Shown here piece after piece: positions 1 to 7,823 of a DNA stretch of 64,000 nt. This stretch comes from Neobittarella massiliensis (ex Bilen et al. 2018) (GTDB lineage Bacteria > Bacillota > Clostridia > Oscillospirales > Ruminococcaceae), in NCBI RefSeq assembly GCF_900289145.1, contig NZ_OKQO01000001.1, positions 186,001 through 250,000 of the forward strand, given 5' to 3'. A program made the translations under genes and the position numbers. Position 1 is the stretch's first letter. The number at the start of each line of letters is the position of its first letter. A model generated the notes under the pieces. It saw nothing but the letters and a program-made list of their open reading frames with translations, was not told where the DNA came from and did no database searches.

Positions 1-347
1 TAAAATATGGGGATCGCGCGGTGCATGATGCTCTCTTCTATAAAAGAGCACACCTAAAAGAAAAGACACGGAGATGCAGCGGCCCGGCACAGCGGCGCCG
101 ACTGTAAAAAATGGGCATGGCGGGACATAAGTCACGGCAGGCCGGCACCATAGGTGCGGCGCGGGGCAGCTGTTTTTTCTATCATAGCACAAAGCCCGGC
201 CCGCTGAAAAGAAACTGAATACACAAAACACCGCCGCAAATCCTGTCTCTTTTCCCCACAATTTTGCGGCGATTGGCAGTGGGGGACAAAACCCGCCGGC
301 TCGTCCTGTTTTTTCTACCGCAAGCTGCAAGTTGCGCCACCGGTCAA
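1..347. other. Leader region upstream of spoIIE, no gene seen
   Basis: No convincing coding sequence is visible. There is a short imperfect hairpin at 29-50 (TGCTCT against AGAGCA). A 9-bp inverted repeat, CGCCGCAAA at 232-240 against TTTGCGGCG at 263-271, has a 22-nt loop. A GC-rich stretch followed by TTTTTT at 172-177 could be the end of a transcript from outside the window, but its stem is poor. Confidence 0.4.
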
Positions 348-380
348 GTGACAAACTTCTTGTGGTGGGGCCTGTACAAT
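348..380 (+). promoter_or_regulatory. Candidate spoIIE promoter with 21-bp spacer
   Basis: GTGACA (348-353) and TACAAT (375-380) are separated by 21 bp, about 100 nt upstream of the chosen start. Spo0A-activated sigma-A promoters such as Bacillus subtilis spoIIE and spoIIG are known for abnormally long spacers. No perfect 0A box (TGTCGAA) is present here, so the assignment is inference. Confidence 0.35.
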
Positions 381-479
381 GCAGATATCCAATATTTTAC
401 AGTTTGCCCCTATAGCATATGCGTGTCTGCCCCGCGGCAGAACACTGCCGGGCAAAAAATCAGGAGAGGTGATCTAGGC

Positions 480-2846
480 GTGGGTATTCATTTTAAAGGG
501 TCGGGCTCGGCGGGCTCTGCAGCTGCCGGCGGTGTGCGCACAGCGCCGGGGCGGGCAAAAAAGCGCGGGGGTCTGGCGCGGTTTTTAAAGGACTACAGCT
601 ACCTGCTGTCGCAGCTGGCGGTATTTGGGGTATCGGTGCTGGTATCGTCGGCCTCGATCTTAGGGGAACTCAGCCCGTTTGGTATTGCGCTGGCGGCGGC
701 TATGCCCACCACCCACCTGCTGTGGTGCGTGACCGGGGTGGTCAGTGGCTATGTGTTCTTAAATGCCATCGACGTGGGGCTGCTCTACACGGCGGCGGTG
801 CTCATTACAGTGGCGTTTCGCTGGGTGCTGGCGCACAGAGAAGAGGCCAGTGCCCGCTGGCCGGGGGTGATATCGGCCGGGTTTGGCGTGGTGCTCTCGC
901 GGCTGGCGCTGTCGGGGGCCATGGGCCTGACGGGGCTGAACCTGGCGGTGATCGCCAGCGAAGGCATGTTGGCCATGGGCATGTGCTACTTTTTTACCAT
1001 CACCATCGAGGCCTTTCAAAAACAGAAATCGATCCGCAGTTTTTCGAACCTGCAGCTGGCCAGCCTGCTCATCTGCCTGTCGGTGGGGCTCATCTCGCTG
1101 AGCGCAGTGCAGGTGCTGGGGCTGTCGCTGGGGCGGGTGACGGCGGCGGTGCTGACCATTACCGCCGCCTACCTGGGAAAAGAGGCCTACGGGTCGGTCA
1201 CCGGGGTGCTGACGGCGCTGGCGGTGTCGCTGGCGGCGCCGGAGATGCTGCTGTTTATGGGCGCCTATCCGCTGGGGGGGCTGGTATCCGGCCTGTTTTC
1301 GCGGCAGAGCAAGGTGCTGGGCAGCGTGGCTTACGGGGTGTGCTGCACCATGATGGCGACCCTGCTGCCACAGCAGTCGGTGGCGCCGGCCTTTATCATC
1401 GAGTGGTTTTTGGGCTGCGCGCTGTTTTTGCTCATCCCCTCGAAGCTGTTGGGGGCGCTGCCGCTGGGGCAGGGAGCCGACAGCATGGTAAAGAGCGAGC
1501 GGGTCAAAAAGATCGTGGGCTACAAACTGCGCGCCACCGCCGGTGGACTGGAGACCATCTCGCACAAGATCCAGACCCTGTACAAGCGGCTGGATGAGCT
1601 GCAGACGACAGACCCATCCTGCGTGTACCACGCGGCGGCCGACCAGGTGTGCAAAAATTGCGGCCTGTGCCCCTACTGCTGGGACCAGAACTACTCGGAG
1701 ACCAGCGACTGTTTGGGTAAAGGCGTGCAGCAGCTGCAGGCCACCGGCCGGCTCAACGGCACCGACCTGCCGCTCTATTTTGCCAAGCGGTGTATTCGCC
1801 TGGGATCGCTGGTGGACGCCATGACCGACCAGTTTGCCCAGTACCAGAACAACCAGGCGGTGGTGCGTAAGCTCTCGTACGTAAAAGGCGGCGTCATCGG
1901 CCAGATGGAGAGCCTGTCAAAGCTCTTGTACAATGTGTCCGAACAGGTGGACGCGCTGGAGGACGTGGACATGCAGTCGTCCAAGCAGATCTACCAGCTG
2001 CTAATGGACATGGGCTTTGCCCCGCTGGATGTGCTGTGCACCACCTCGGAGGTAAAGGGGGCCAAGATCGAGCTGAAGCTGGACTGTGATATCACCGAAA
2101 AGCAGCGCGCCTATATCGGCAGTGAGCTGTCGGAGTACTGCGACCGCAACTTTGACAGTGGGGTGTGCCGACAGGACGGCGAGGCCACACTGCTGTGCTA
2201 CAGCGAGCTGCCGCCCATGGTGCTCAAAAAAGGCAGCTGTCAGATCGCCGCCGGACGCGGCCACTGCGGCGACAGCTTTGAGGTGTTTGGCGGTGAGGAC
2301 GGCTACAGCTACTGCATACTATCTGACGGGATGGGGACCGGCGACTTTGCCGCCATCGACTCGACCATGACCTGCAATGTGGTGTCGACGGTGCTGAAGG
2401 CGGGGTTTGACGTGGACGGCTCGATCGACCTGATCAACAGTGCGCTGGCAGTGAAGACCGGCGACGAGACCATCTCCACCATCGATCTACTGCGCTTTGA
2501 CTGCTTTACCGGCGACTGCCTGCTAGTAAAGGGCGGCAGCCCCAATACCTATGTGCTGCGCGGCGGCAAGGTGCTGCGGCTGGGCAAACCGTCTTTGCCC
2601 ATCGGCATCTTGCAGTCGGTGACGCTGGACAAGAGCCAGGTGCGGCTGCGGGTGGGCGACGTTTTGCTGATGGTCAGCGATGGGGCGGTGGGCGAGGACG
2701 AGACCTTCATCAGCCGCCAGCTGGCACTGCTGCGGGACAAAGAGCCCCAGGAGATCGCCACCGCCATCTGCGAGCTGGCCCGGCACAGCATCGGCTCGAA
2801 AGACGATATCACCGCTATCTGCTTTAAGGTGGAAAAAGGCGCCTAG
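480..2846 (+). CDS. spoIIE: Stage II sporulation protein E, serine phosphatase
   Basis: SpoIIE dephosphorylates the anti-anti-sigma factor SpoIIAA to release sigma-F in the forespore, and it acts at the polar septum. The protein has 788 residues from GTG at 480, chosen because AGGAGAGGT (462-470) sits 9 nt upstream; the frame is open further upstream but that part looks unnatural. Roughly residues 45-330 are a run of about ten hydrophobic segments. A cysteine-rich stretch (CKNCGLCPYC) lies near residue 395. The C-terminal third is a PP2C-type phosphatase with the metal-binding DGMGTG near residue 615 and VSDGAVGED near 730. Length and layout match the family. It stands alone, followed by its own terminator. 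Confidence 0.95.
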   Translation: MGIHFKGSGSAGSAAAGGVRTAPGRAKKRGGLARFLKDYSYLLSQLAVFGVSVLVSSASILGELSPFGIALAAAMPTTHLLWCVTGVVSGYVFLNAIDVGLLYTAAVLITVAFRWVLAHREEASARWPGVISAGFGVVLSRLALSGAMGLTGLNLAVIASEGMLAMGMCYFFTITIEAFQKQKSIRSFSNLQLASLLICLSVGLISLSAVQVLGLSLGRVTAAVLTITAAYLGKEAYGSVTGVLTALAVSLAAPEMLLFMGAYPLGGLVSGLFSRQSKVLGSVAYGVCCTMMATLLPQQSVAPAFIIEWFLGCALFLLIPSKLLGALPLGQGADSMVKSERVKKIVGYKLRATAGGLETISHKIQTLYKRLDELQTTDPSCVYHAAADQVCKNCGLCPYCWDQNYSETSDCLGKGVQQLQATGRLNGTDLPLYFAKRCIRLGSLVDAMTDQFAQYQNNQAVVRKLSYVKGGVIGQMESLSKLLYNVSEQVDALEDVDMQSSKQIYQLLMDMGFAPLDVLCTTSEVKGAKIELKLDCDITEKQRAYIGSELSEYCDRNFDSGVCRQDGEATLLCYSELPPMVLKKGSCQIAAGRGHCGDSFEVFGGEDGYSYCILSDGMGTGDFAAIDSTMTCNVVSTVLKAGFDVDGSIDLINSALAVKTGDETISTIDLLRFDCFTGDCLLVKGGSPNTYVLRGGKVLRLGKPSLPIGILQSVTLDKSQVRLRVGDVLLMVSDGAVGEDETFISRQLALLRDKEPQEIATAICELARHSIGSKDDITAICFKVEKGA

Positions 2847-2938
2847 CAGATGGCTGACTGACATACAGGGCTGCTGTGACAAATAGGGCAGCCACCATTT
2901 TTCTATTGCTCTCCCTCCTATTTTTTCTCCCTGCTGGG

Positions 2939-2968
2939 GCGCCGGACGAATGTGTTCGGCGCTCTTTT
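2939..2968 (+). terminator. Intrinsic terminator after spoIIE
   Basis: Eight-bp stem GCGCCGGA / TTCGGCGC (one G-T pair) with an 8-nt loop, followed by TCTTTTATT. Confidence 0.65.
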
Positions 2969-2984
2969 ATTGGCCTAAAATGTG

Positions 2985-3014
2985 TTGACGGGCAGGACCG
3001 GCCGTGTGTAGATT
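2985..3014 (+). promoter_or_regulatory. Promoter of first ECF sigma operon
   Basis: TTGACG (2985-2990), an 18-bp spacer and TAGATT (3009-3014). The stretch from the -10 to the ribosome-binding site resembles the corresponding part upstream of the second sigma gene (4775-4800), so the two promoters look paralogous. Confidence 0.55.
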
Positions 3015-3061
3015 GTGTATAGGAGGGTGAAGAGGACGTTTTGGGCAGGGAGGTGCACTTT

Positions 3062-3601
3062 ATGGGGGAGCAAACACTGATACGCGGCCTCAAAAAGAAA
3101 AAGACGGCGGCACTGCGGCAGCTGATCTTGCAGTATAGCGGGTACGTCTATACCATCGTGCAGGGGATATTGGGCGGAGTGATGGCCCGGGAGGATATTG
3201 AGGAGGTGGTGAGCGACGTGTTTTTGGCTGTTTGGCAAAGCGGCGAACAGCTGAGCGAGGCGTTTGCGACCATAAAACCCTATGTGGCTGCCACCGCCCG
3301 CAACATGGCCAGAAATAAGCTGCGCCAGCTGCGGCCCGATGGCAAGCTGGAATACGATGTGATCGATCTAAAGGCACAAAAACAGCTGGATGACACAGAG
3401 GTGCGACAGGTGTTGCTGGAAGCTCTAGACCAGATGCAGCCCGTAGACCGGGAGATATTTGCACGGCACTACTATTTGTGCCAGACTGTGCAGGAGATCG
3501 GGGCCGCGATAGATATGAACCCGTCTACGGTAAAAAACCACCTGGTGGCCGGCCGCAGACAGCTGGAGACGATCTTGCGCGAGAGGGGGTATACGCGGTG
3601 A
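3062..3601 (+). CDS. ECF-type RNA polymerase sigma factor (copy 1)
   Basis: An alternative sigma factor of the extracytoplasmic-function group, 179 residues. Region 2 lies around residues 15-65 (YSGYVYTIV, then EEVVSDVFLAVW). Region 4 lies around 120-172, with DREIFARHYYL and the helix-turn-helix ending in STVKNHLVAGRRQL. The ATG at 3062 is preferred over an upstream TTG at 3041: GGGAGGTG lies 6 nt before it, and the protein then aligns end to end with the paralogue at 4822. The stop overlaps the start of the next gene by 4 bp (GTGA), so sigma factor and membrane partner are translationally coupled. The inducing signal cannot be read from sequence. Confidence 0.9.
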   Translation: MGEQTLIRGLKKKKTAALRQLILQYSGYVYTIVQGILGGVMAREDIEEVVSDVFLAVWQSGEQLSEAFATIKPYVAATARNMARNKLRQLRPDGKLEYDVIDLKAQKQLDDTEVRQVLLEALDQMQPVDREIFARHYYLCQTVQEIGAAIDMNPSTVKNHLVAGRRQLETILRERGYTR

Positions 3602-4656
3602 AGCAATATATCAGTGACTGGATGGGACTGCTGCTTCCCGAGGAGCTATCGCTGCCGGGTCAAACAGACCTGCCGCAGGCAGATGTCGCCGCGCGGGTAT
3701 TGAGGCAGGTGGCCCGTACCCGGGTGTACCGCACCACGCGTCAAAAGGCGCTGCGCCGGGCGGTGTGTATCGCCGCACTGCTGTGCGCGCTGGTGGCGAC
3801 GGTAGCCGCCTCGGCGATATTTGGCTGGGATCAGCGGCTGCTGGACTTTTTGGGCATTACACCGCCGTGGCAGGAAAAACTGACCGATGCCGGCCAGCAG
3901 GTGGAAAGATCGGTCACCAGAGACGGTGTTACCGTAGAGGTCAAGCAGGTCGTGGGCGACGAGAATACCGCCTACGTGCTGTGTCAGGTGACTTTTTTAG
4001 AAGAGATGCCGCAAAAGCCGCCATATCTGCAGTTTGCCGACCGCAGGATCGAGTTTGCGGTGACGGGCCCCGCGGAGACACAACAGGTAGAGCTGCTCAC
4101 AGATGAGGACCCGGAAGACAATGTGTATGCGTACCTGTTTTGCCTGCAGAGCGACGAATCGATGCGGGGCCATAAGATGGTGCTGACGTTGGGGGACCTG
4201 GGTTACTTTAACCCGGAAACGCTAAAGACAGAATATATGGAGCAAATAGGCAGGGATGATTTTATTATATGGAAAGAGGGACCGTGGGAGATCGCCTGGA
4301 ACATGGATTACCAAAATGAGAAGAAGTCGCTGGCGGTGGATGAGGTCTGTGCGATCGGACAGGGGCGGGCGCTGGTAAAACAGCTGCAGATATCGAACCT
4401 GTCGATGGAGGTGACGCTGGTCAGTGACCGGTACCCGGATATGGCGCCCCAGCTGTCGGAAGAGGAGGTGTACTCGGCGCCGATCACCGTGGCTATGAGA
4501 GATGGGACCGTACTGGAGCAGTACCGCGGCCTGGAAGTGGGACAGTATCAAAATGTACGCCGCCTGCAGTATCAGTGCCGCTTTGAGCGGCCGGTGGAGT
4601 TTGCGGACATCGAATATGTGCGGGTGGGAGACCTTGAAATACCACTGGGAGAATAG
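3598..4656 (+). CDS. DUF4179 membrane protein, candidate anti-sigma factor (copy 1)
   Basis: A 352-residue protein starting at GTG 3598, inside the stop of the sigma gene. Residues 1-45 are cytoplasmic and could bind the sigma factor. One membrane segment (AALLCALVATVAASAIFGW) lies near residues 58-78, followed by a long extracellular part. The block after the membrane segment (WDQRLLDFLGI, then VTRDGVTVEVKQVVGDE) is typical of DUF4179. Such proteins are usually encoded directly behind ECF sigma factors and are thought to hold them inactive at the membrane; the role here is inferred from that arrangement. The extracellular domain is the likely sensor and its ligand is unknown. Confidence 0.8.
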   Translation: MKQYISDWMGLLLPEELSLPGQTDLPQADVAARVLRQVARTRVYRTTRQKALRRAVCIAALLCALVATVAASAIFGWDQRLLDFLGITPPWQEKLTDAGQQVERSVTRDGVTVEVKQVVGDENTAYVLCQVTFLEEMPQKPPYLQFADRRIEFAVTGPAETQQVELLTDEDPEDNVYAYLFCLQSDESMRGHKMVLTLGDLGYFNPETLKTEYMEQIGRDDFIIWKEGPWEIAWNMDYQNEKKSLAVDEVCAIGQGRALVKQLQISNLSMEVTLVSDRYPDMAPQLSEEEVYSAPITVAMRDGTVLEQYRGLEVGQYQNVRRLQYQCRFERPVEFADIEYVRVGDLEIPLGE

Positions 4657-4690
4657 CGGGTCAGTGTGAACATAGGAGACGATATGATAG

Positions 4691-4742
4691 ACAGAGCGGG
4701 AGGGCCGCCGGCGAGTGTCGGCAGCCCTCCCGCTCTGTTTAT
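4691..4742 (+). terminator. Intrinsic terminator after first sigma module
   Basis: A perfect 15-bp stem (4691-4705 with 4724-4738), plus a nested small stem in the loop, followed by a short T stretch. It separates the two sigma modules into independent units. Confidence 0.75.
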
Positions 4743-4750
4743 AGAAAATC

Positions 4751-4780
4751 GTCGAAATGGGCGACCGTTTGGGTTAGACT
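4751..4780 (+). promoter_or_regulatory. Candidate promoter of second ECF sigma operon
   Basis: TAGACT (4775-4780) aligns with TAGATT of the first module and is followed by a similar GTGTATAG...GGTGA leader. The -35 is weak: GTCGAA at 4751-4756 with an 18-bp spacer. Recognition by the cognate ECF factors is possible but unproven. Confidence 0.35.
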
Positions 4781-4821
4781 GGTGTATAGAGAGGTGAGGA
4801 GAAGAAAAAGGGGGGAGCGAA

Positions 4822-5379
4822 GTGGAGGAGCGGCGATTGCTGCAGGAGCTGCGCGCGCAGCGGCGGGGCGCTCTAGAGCAGATGGTGCGCTGCTACAGCG
4901 GATATGTGTACACGATCGTGCGGGCGGTACTGGGGGAAGCGGTGACCCGGCAGGACACCGAAGAGGTGGTGGCCGACGTGTTTACAGCTGTGTGGAAGAA
5001 GGCGGCGGCGCTGTCGCCGGAGGGAAGTTTGCGGGGCTATTTGGCGGCGACGGCCCGCAATATGGCTAAAAACCGGCTGCGGGTGCGGGGAGGCGAGCTG
5101 CCGCTACACGTGGACGTGGCCCAGGACGCCCGTGCCGGGCCGGAGCAGGAGGCCGAGCGACAGGAACAGGCGCAGCTGGTGCGGCAGTTGCTGGCTCAGC
5201 TGCCCGAGCGGGACCGGGAGATATTTGTGCGGCACTACTACCTGGGGCAAACACTGGCGGCTATCGCCCAGGTGCTGTGTATGCCGCTGTCTACCGTGAA
5301 GAGCAGACTGGCGCGCGGCCGCAAGCGGCTGTTGCGACAGCTGCAGGAGAGGGGGATCAGTGATGAATACCTGGCATGA
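4822..5379 (+). CDS. ECF-type RNA polymerase sigma factor (copy 2)
   Basis: A 185-residue paralogue of the protein at 3062. It has the same region 2 core (YSGYVYTIVRAVLG, EEVVADVFTAVW) and region 4 (LPERDREIFVRHYYLGQTL, STVKSRLARGRKRLL). The GTG start at 4822 follows GGGGGGAGCGAA and gives an N-terminus that aligns with copy 1. The end overlaps the next gene. Copy 2 is richer in G+C and arginine than copy 1, so the duplication is not recent. Confidence 0.9.
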   Translation: MEERRLLQELRAQRRGALEQMVRCYSGYVYTIVRAVLGEAVTRQDTEEVVADVFTAVWKKAAALSPEGSLRGYLAATARNMAKNRLRVRGGELPLHVDVAQDARAGPEQEAERQEQAQLVRQLLAQLPERDREIFVRHYYLGQTLAAIAQVLCMPLSTVKSRLARGRKRLLRQLQERGISDEYLA

Positions 5380-6376
5380 ATGGCTGCAGGTACTGCCGCC
5401 GGAGGAGCTGCTACAACAGCTGACGCCGGAGCGGGCCGACACCGGACGCATCCTGGACTTGGTGCGCCGCAAGAGCGGCAGGTACAAGCGGTATCTGCCC
5501 CGCCGAGTGATCGCGCTGACGGCGGCGCTGGCAGTGCTGGCCTGTACGGCAGTGGCGGCGGTGGTATTTGAATGGGACCAGAAGTTGCTGGCGTTTTTAC
5601 AGCCGAGCCAAACGCAGCAGGAGCAGCTGCAGCCGGCGGGCCAGCAGGTGGATAGAAAGGTGACCCAAAACGGGGTGACGGTAGAAGTAGACCAGGTGGT
5701 GGGGGACAGCTACAGCGCCTACGCGCTGTGCCGTATCCGGTACCCCCAGAAGTACCAAAATGTAAGTCGACTGAGCTTTTCGCAGCTTGATATGCGCATC
5801 GATATGGTCGGCTACAGCGGGGGCGGCGGCCTGGATCGGATAGAAATAGACCCGCAGAGCAAAGAGGCTGTCTGCCTGCTGCGCATGAGCCACGACCAGC
5901 CGATACGGGGGCAAAAAGTGACCCTATCTATAGAGGATATCACGCTGACCATGACCGACCCCGAGACCGGTGAAGTGACAGAGATAAAGACCATACTGGG
6001 CAGGTGGCAGCTGGACTGGACACTGCACTATCAGGACGTTGCAGACGGCGTGCAAAAACTGGATCTGCCGGGCCAGATAGAGGGCCATCCGGTGTATATC
6101 GAGGATTTTTACTACTCGGACTTTATGGTGCGGGCCACGCTGCGGGACGGGAAATATACCGAGATGCATCCACAGGTGCCCGATGGCTCTTATGTGGACG
6201 CCATAAAAGTGACCATGAAGGATGGGCGGGTGCTGCAGCCGCGCCGGGACTACCTGGACAGTACGGTGATCTATGGCGGGAGGTGTGCGCAGATTACGGT
6301 GCTCTTTACCGAGATGATCGAGCCGGGTCAGATCGCCAGCATAGAGATCGCCGGCCAGCAGATGCCGCTCTCGTAG
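5363..6376 (+). CDS. DUF4179 membrane protein, candidate anti-sigma factor (copy 2)
   Basis: 337 residues from ATG 5363, behind GGAGAGGGGG (5346-5355); a GTG one codon upstream is also possible. The layout matches copy 1: about 45 N-terminal cytoplasmic residues, a membrane segment (LTAALAVLACTAVAAVVF), then WDQKLLAFLQP and VTQNGVTVEVDQVVGD, the DUF4179 signature. The rest of the extracellular part (about 200 residues) is only loosely similar to copy 1, as expected if the two systems sense different things. It overlaps the sigma gene by 17 bp. Confidence 0.8.
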   Translation: MNTWHEWLQVLPPEELLQQLTPERADTGRILDLVRRKSGRYKRYLPRRVIALTAALAVLACTAVAAVVFEWDQKLLAFLQPSQTQQEQLQPAGQQVDRKVTQNGVTVEVDQVVGDSYSAYALCRIRYPQKYQNVSRLSFSQLDMRIDMVGYSGGGGLDRIEIDPQSKEAVCLLRMSHDQPIRGQKVTLSIEDITLTMTDPETGEVTEIKTILGRWQLDWTLHYQDVADGVQKLDLPGQIEGHPVYIEDFYYSDFMVRATLRDGKYTEMHPQVPDGSYVDAIKVTMKDGRVLQPRRDYLDSTVIYGGRCAQITVLFTEMIEPGQIASIEIAGQQMPLS

Positions 6377-6385
6377 CCGGCAGAT

Positions 6386-6426
6386 AAAAAAGAGCGGGGA
6401 GCCTCCACGGGCTCCCCGCTCTTGCC
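6386..6426. terminator. Bidirectional terminator between converging genes
   Basis: A 13-bp perfect stem (6391-6403 with 6410-6422). On the minus strand it is followed by a T run (the AAAAAA at 6386-6391), so it serves the phosphatase gene from the right and probably the DUF4179 gene from the left. Confidence 0.75.
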
Positions 6427-6444
6427 GGTTTTGCAGGGTATATA

Positions 6445-6900
6445 CTATATGTGGCCCAACGCCTGGAGCAGGCCCTGACAGCCGGCGGTGACGTCGCGAT
6501 AGGTGGGGGCGAAATCGCCGGTATACCAGGGGTCGGCAATATCGCCGGGGGAACGGGTATAGCAGAGCAGCAGATGGACCTTGTTTTGGATGTCGGGGCC
6601 CACGATGCGGCGGATGCCGGAGAGATTTTTTTGCTCCATGGCGATGAGCAGATCGTAGCGGCTGTAGTCTTGCCGCTGCAGCTGACGGGCGCGGTGGGCG
6701 GGGACGGGGATGCCGTGTTGGGCCAGTATGCGGCGGGTGCCGGGGTGCACGGGGTTGCCCAGCTCCTCGCGGCTGACGGCGCAGGAGTCGATAGTGAAGT
6801 CGCCGGACAGGCCGCGCTCGTTTACCATGTGCTGCAGTACGAACTGGGCCATGGGCGAGCGGCAGATGTTGCCGTGGCAAATAAATAGTATCTTAATCAT
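6445..6900 (-). CDS. Low-molecular-weight protein tyrosine phosphatase with replaced 5' end
   Basis: Hydrolyses phosphotyrosine (or phosphoarginine) in the cytoplasm. The P-loop CX5RS reads CHGNICRS at residues 8-15, and the general acid loop DPWY lies near residue 122. The ATG at 6900 gives MIKILFICHGN, the usual family start, with AAGGA 10 nt upstream; an in-frame ATG at 6918 would add six residues. Only the first ten or so codons are A+T-rich and belong to the inserted island; from TGCCGTGGCA (6870-6879) onward the codons return to the G+C-rich host style. The original start survives at 13109. The enzyme is therefore intact but is now expressed from island sequence. Confidence 0.93.
   Translation of the reverse strand: MIKILFICHGNICRSPMAQFVLQHMVNERGLSGDFTIDSCAVSREELGNPVHPGTRRILAQHGIPVPAHRARQLQRQDYSRYDLLIAMEQKNLSGIRRIVGPDIQNKVHLLLCYTRSPGDIADPWYTGDFAPTYRDVTAGCQGLLQALGHI
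6870..6879 (+). repeat. Left junction core repeat
   Basis: TGCCGTGGCA, identical to 13079-13088. On the minus strand it encodes the CHG of the phosphatase P-loop. The ten bases further out on the island side still resemble the target at coding level (ILFI), suggesting the element's own site mimics the gene start. Confidence 0.7.
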
Positions 6901-7022
6901 AATTTTATATTCCTTCATAAGCCTTCAAATGCCTGTAATTACTGGATTTCTGGCGTTTTCTTAATTTTTTGTTTTTGCTCCTCTCTACGCATATCTACAT
7001 AAATCTGCGTAAATTACCGGGC

Positions 7023-7035
7023 AAATGGTGTAGTA
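7023..7035 (+). repeat. Subterminal direct repeat, left copy
   Basis: AAATGGTGTAGTA, identical to 12993-13005 near the other end of the island and in the same orientation. Paired subterminal repeats are typical of arm-type binding sites of tyrosine recombinases; that role is inferred. The surrounding 6901-7088 is non-coding and includes an inverted repeat TACGCA (6986-6991) / TGCGTA (7006-7011). Confidence 0.55.
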
Positions 7036-7088
7036 ATATTGAATTATTCTACTCTAACGCCATTAATCTGACTGTCCTGTAGAACTTT

Positions 7089-7823
7089 TCAAAATGCTAT
7101 TCCATTACAAATTTCTAGCAAATTACTTTCCATCTGTTTTTCAATCTCAATTACGGATTTCCTATAATATGCTGCCAAAAATTCCATCACTTCCGTATCC
7201 CATGGCATATACAGCATTCCATTCTTTTCAGTAAACGGAGCATCTGTTTCTGGTAAGATTTTACTTAATGGTATCTGCATGATTATGTCTCTTCCCACTT
7301 TGGAATAGCACATTTGGGGATTAATACTGAACCAACATCCTAATGATAAAGCCTTCTGAAGCTCGTTTATATTCCCAGTAAACCAATGCATTATAGGCAC
7401 ATTCTTATTTAAACTTTTTTCTATACATTCTAATACATCTTTAACAGCGCACCTTGAGTGAATGCTAATGATTCTTCCATGATACTTCTCAGTCTCAGAT
7501 AAAACATCATGAAAAAACCTTTTCTGTACGGAATAGGAATACCTATTTCTACTAGTACCATCAATACCTATTTCTCCAATATATCTGCATGTTGAAATAT
7601 TCTCCATAAACAAATCAATTTCATTCTTTCTATCCGCCACCAATTCAGGATGAAATCCTAATGCAACATTCACACTATTAGTATTATTAAAATACTGTGA
7701 TGTTTTTAGATAGGCTCGTGGACTCGTGGTAACTGCTAACACTTTTACATTTCTTCGCTTGATTTCATCGAATACTGCTAACGGATTTTTATATAAATCC
7801 AAATGGCAATGAAAATCTATCAT
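7089..7823 (-). CDS. qatD: QatD, TatD-family metal-dependent nuclease
   Basis: A TatD-like amidohydrolase-fold DNase, 244 residues. Metal ligands are visible: HCHLD at residues 4-8, GEIGID near 93, SIHSR near 121, MHWF near 147 and ETDAPF near 196. QatD is one of four proteins of the Qat anti-phage system and is known to be required for protection. Its ATG overlaps the qatC stop by 4 bp (ATGA), so it is the last gene of a tight minus-strand operon. It is shorter than housekeeping TatD proteins (about 255-265 residues), and its position behind QatC rules out an ordinary tatD. Confidence 0.88.
   Translation of the reverse strand: MIDFHCHLDLYKNPLAVFDEIKRRNVKVLAVTTSPRAYLKTSQYFNNTNSVNVALGFHPELVADRKNEIDLFMENISTCRYIGEIGIDGTSRNRYSYSVQKRFFHDVLSETEKYHGRIISIHSRCAVKDVLECIEKSLNKNVPIMHWFTGNINELQKALSLGCWFSINPQMCYSKVGRDIIMQIPLSKILPETDAPFTEKNGMLYMPWDTEVMEFLAAYYRKSVIEIEKQMESNLLEICNGIAF

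Noticed and set aside
7089-7823. Housekeeping tatD nuclease
   Set aside because: Foreign A+T-rich codon use, overlap with the QueC-like gene and shorter length point to QatD instead.
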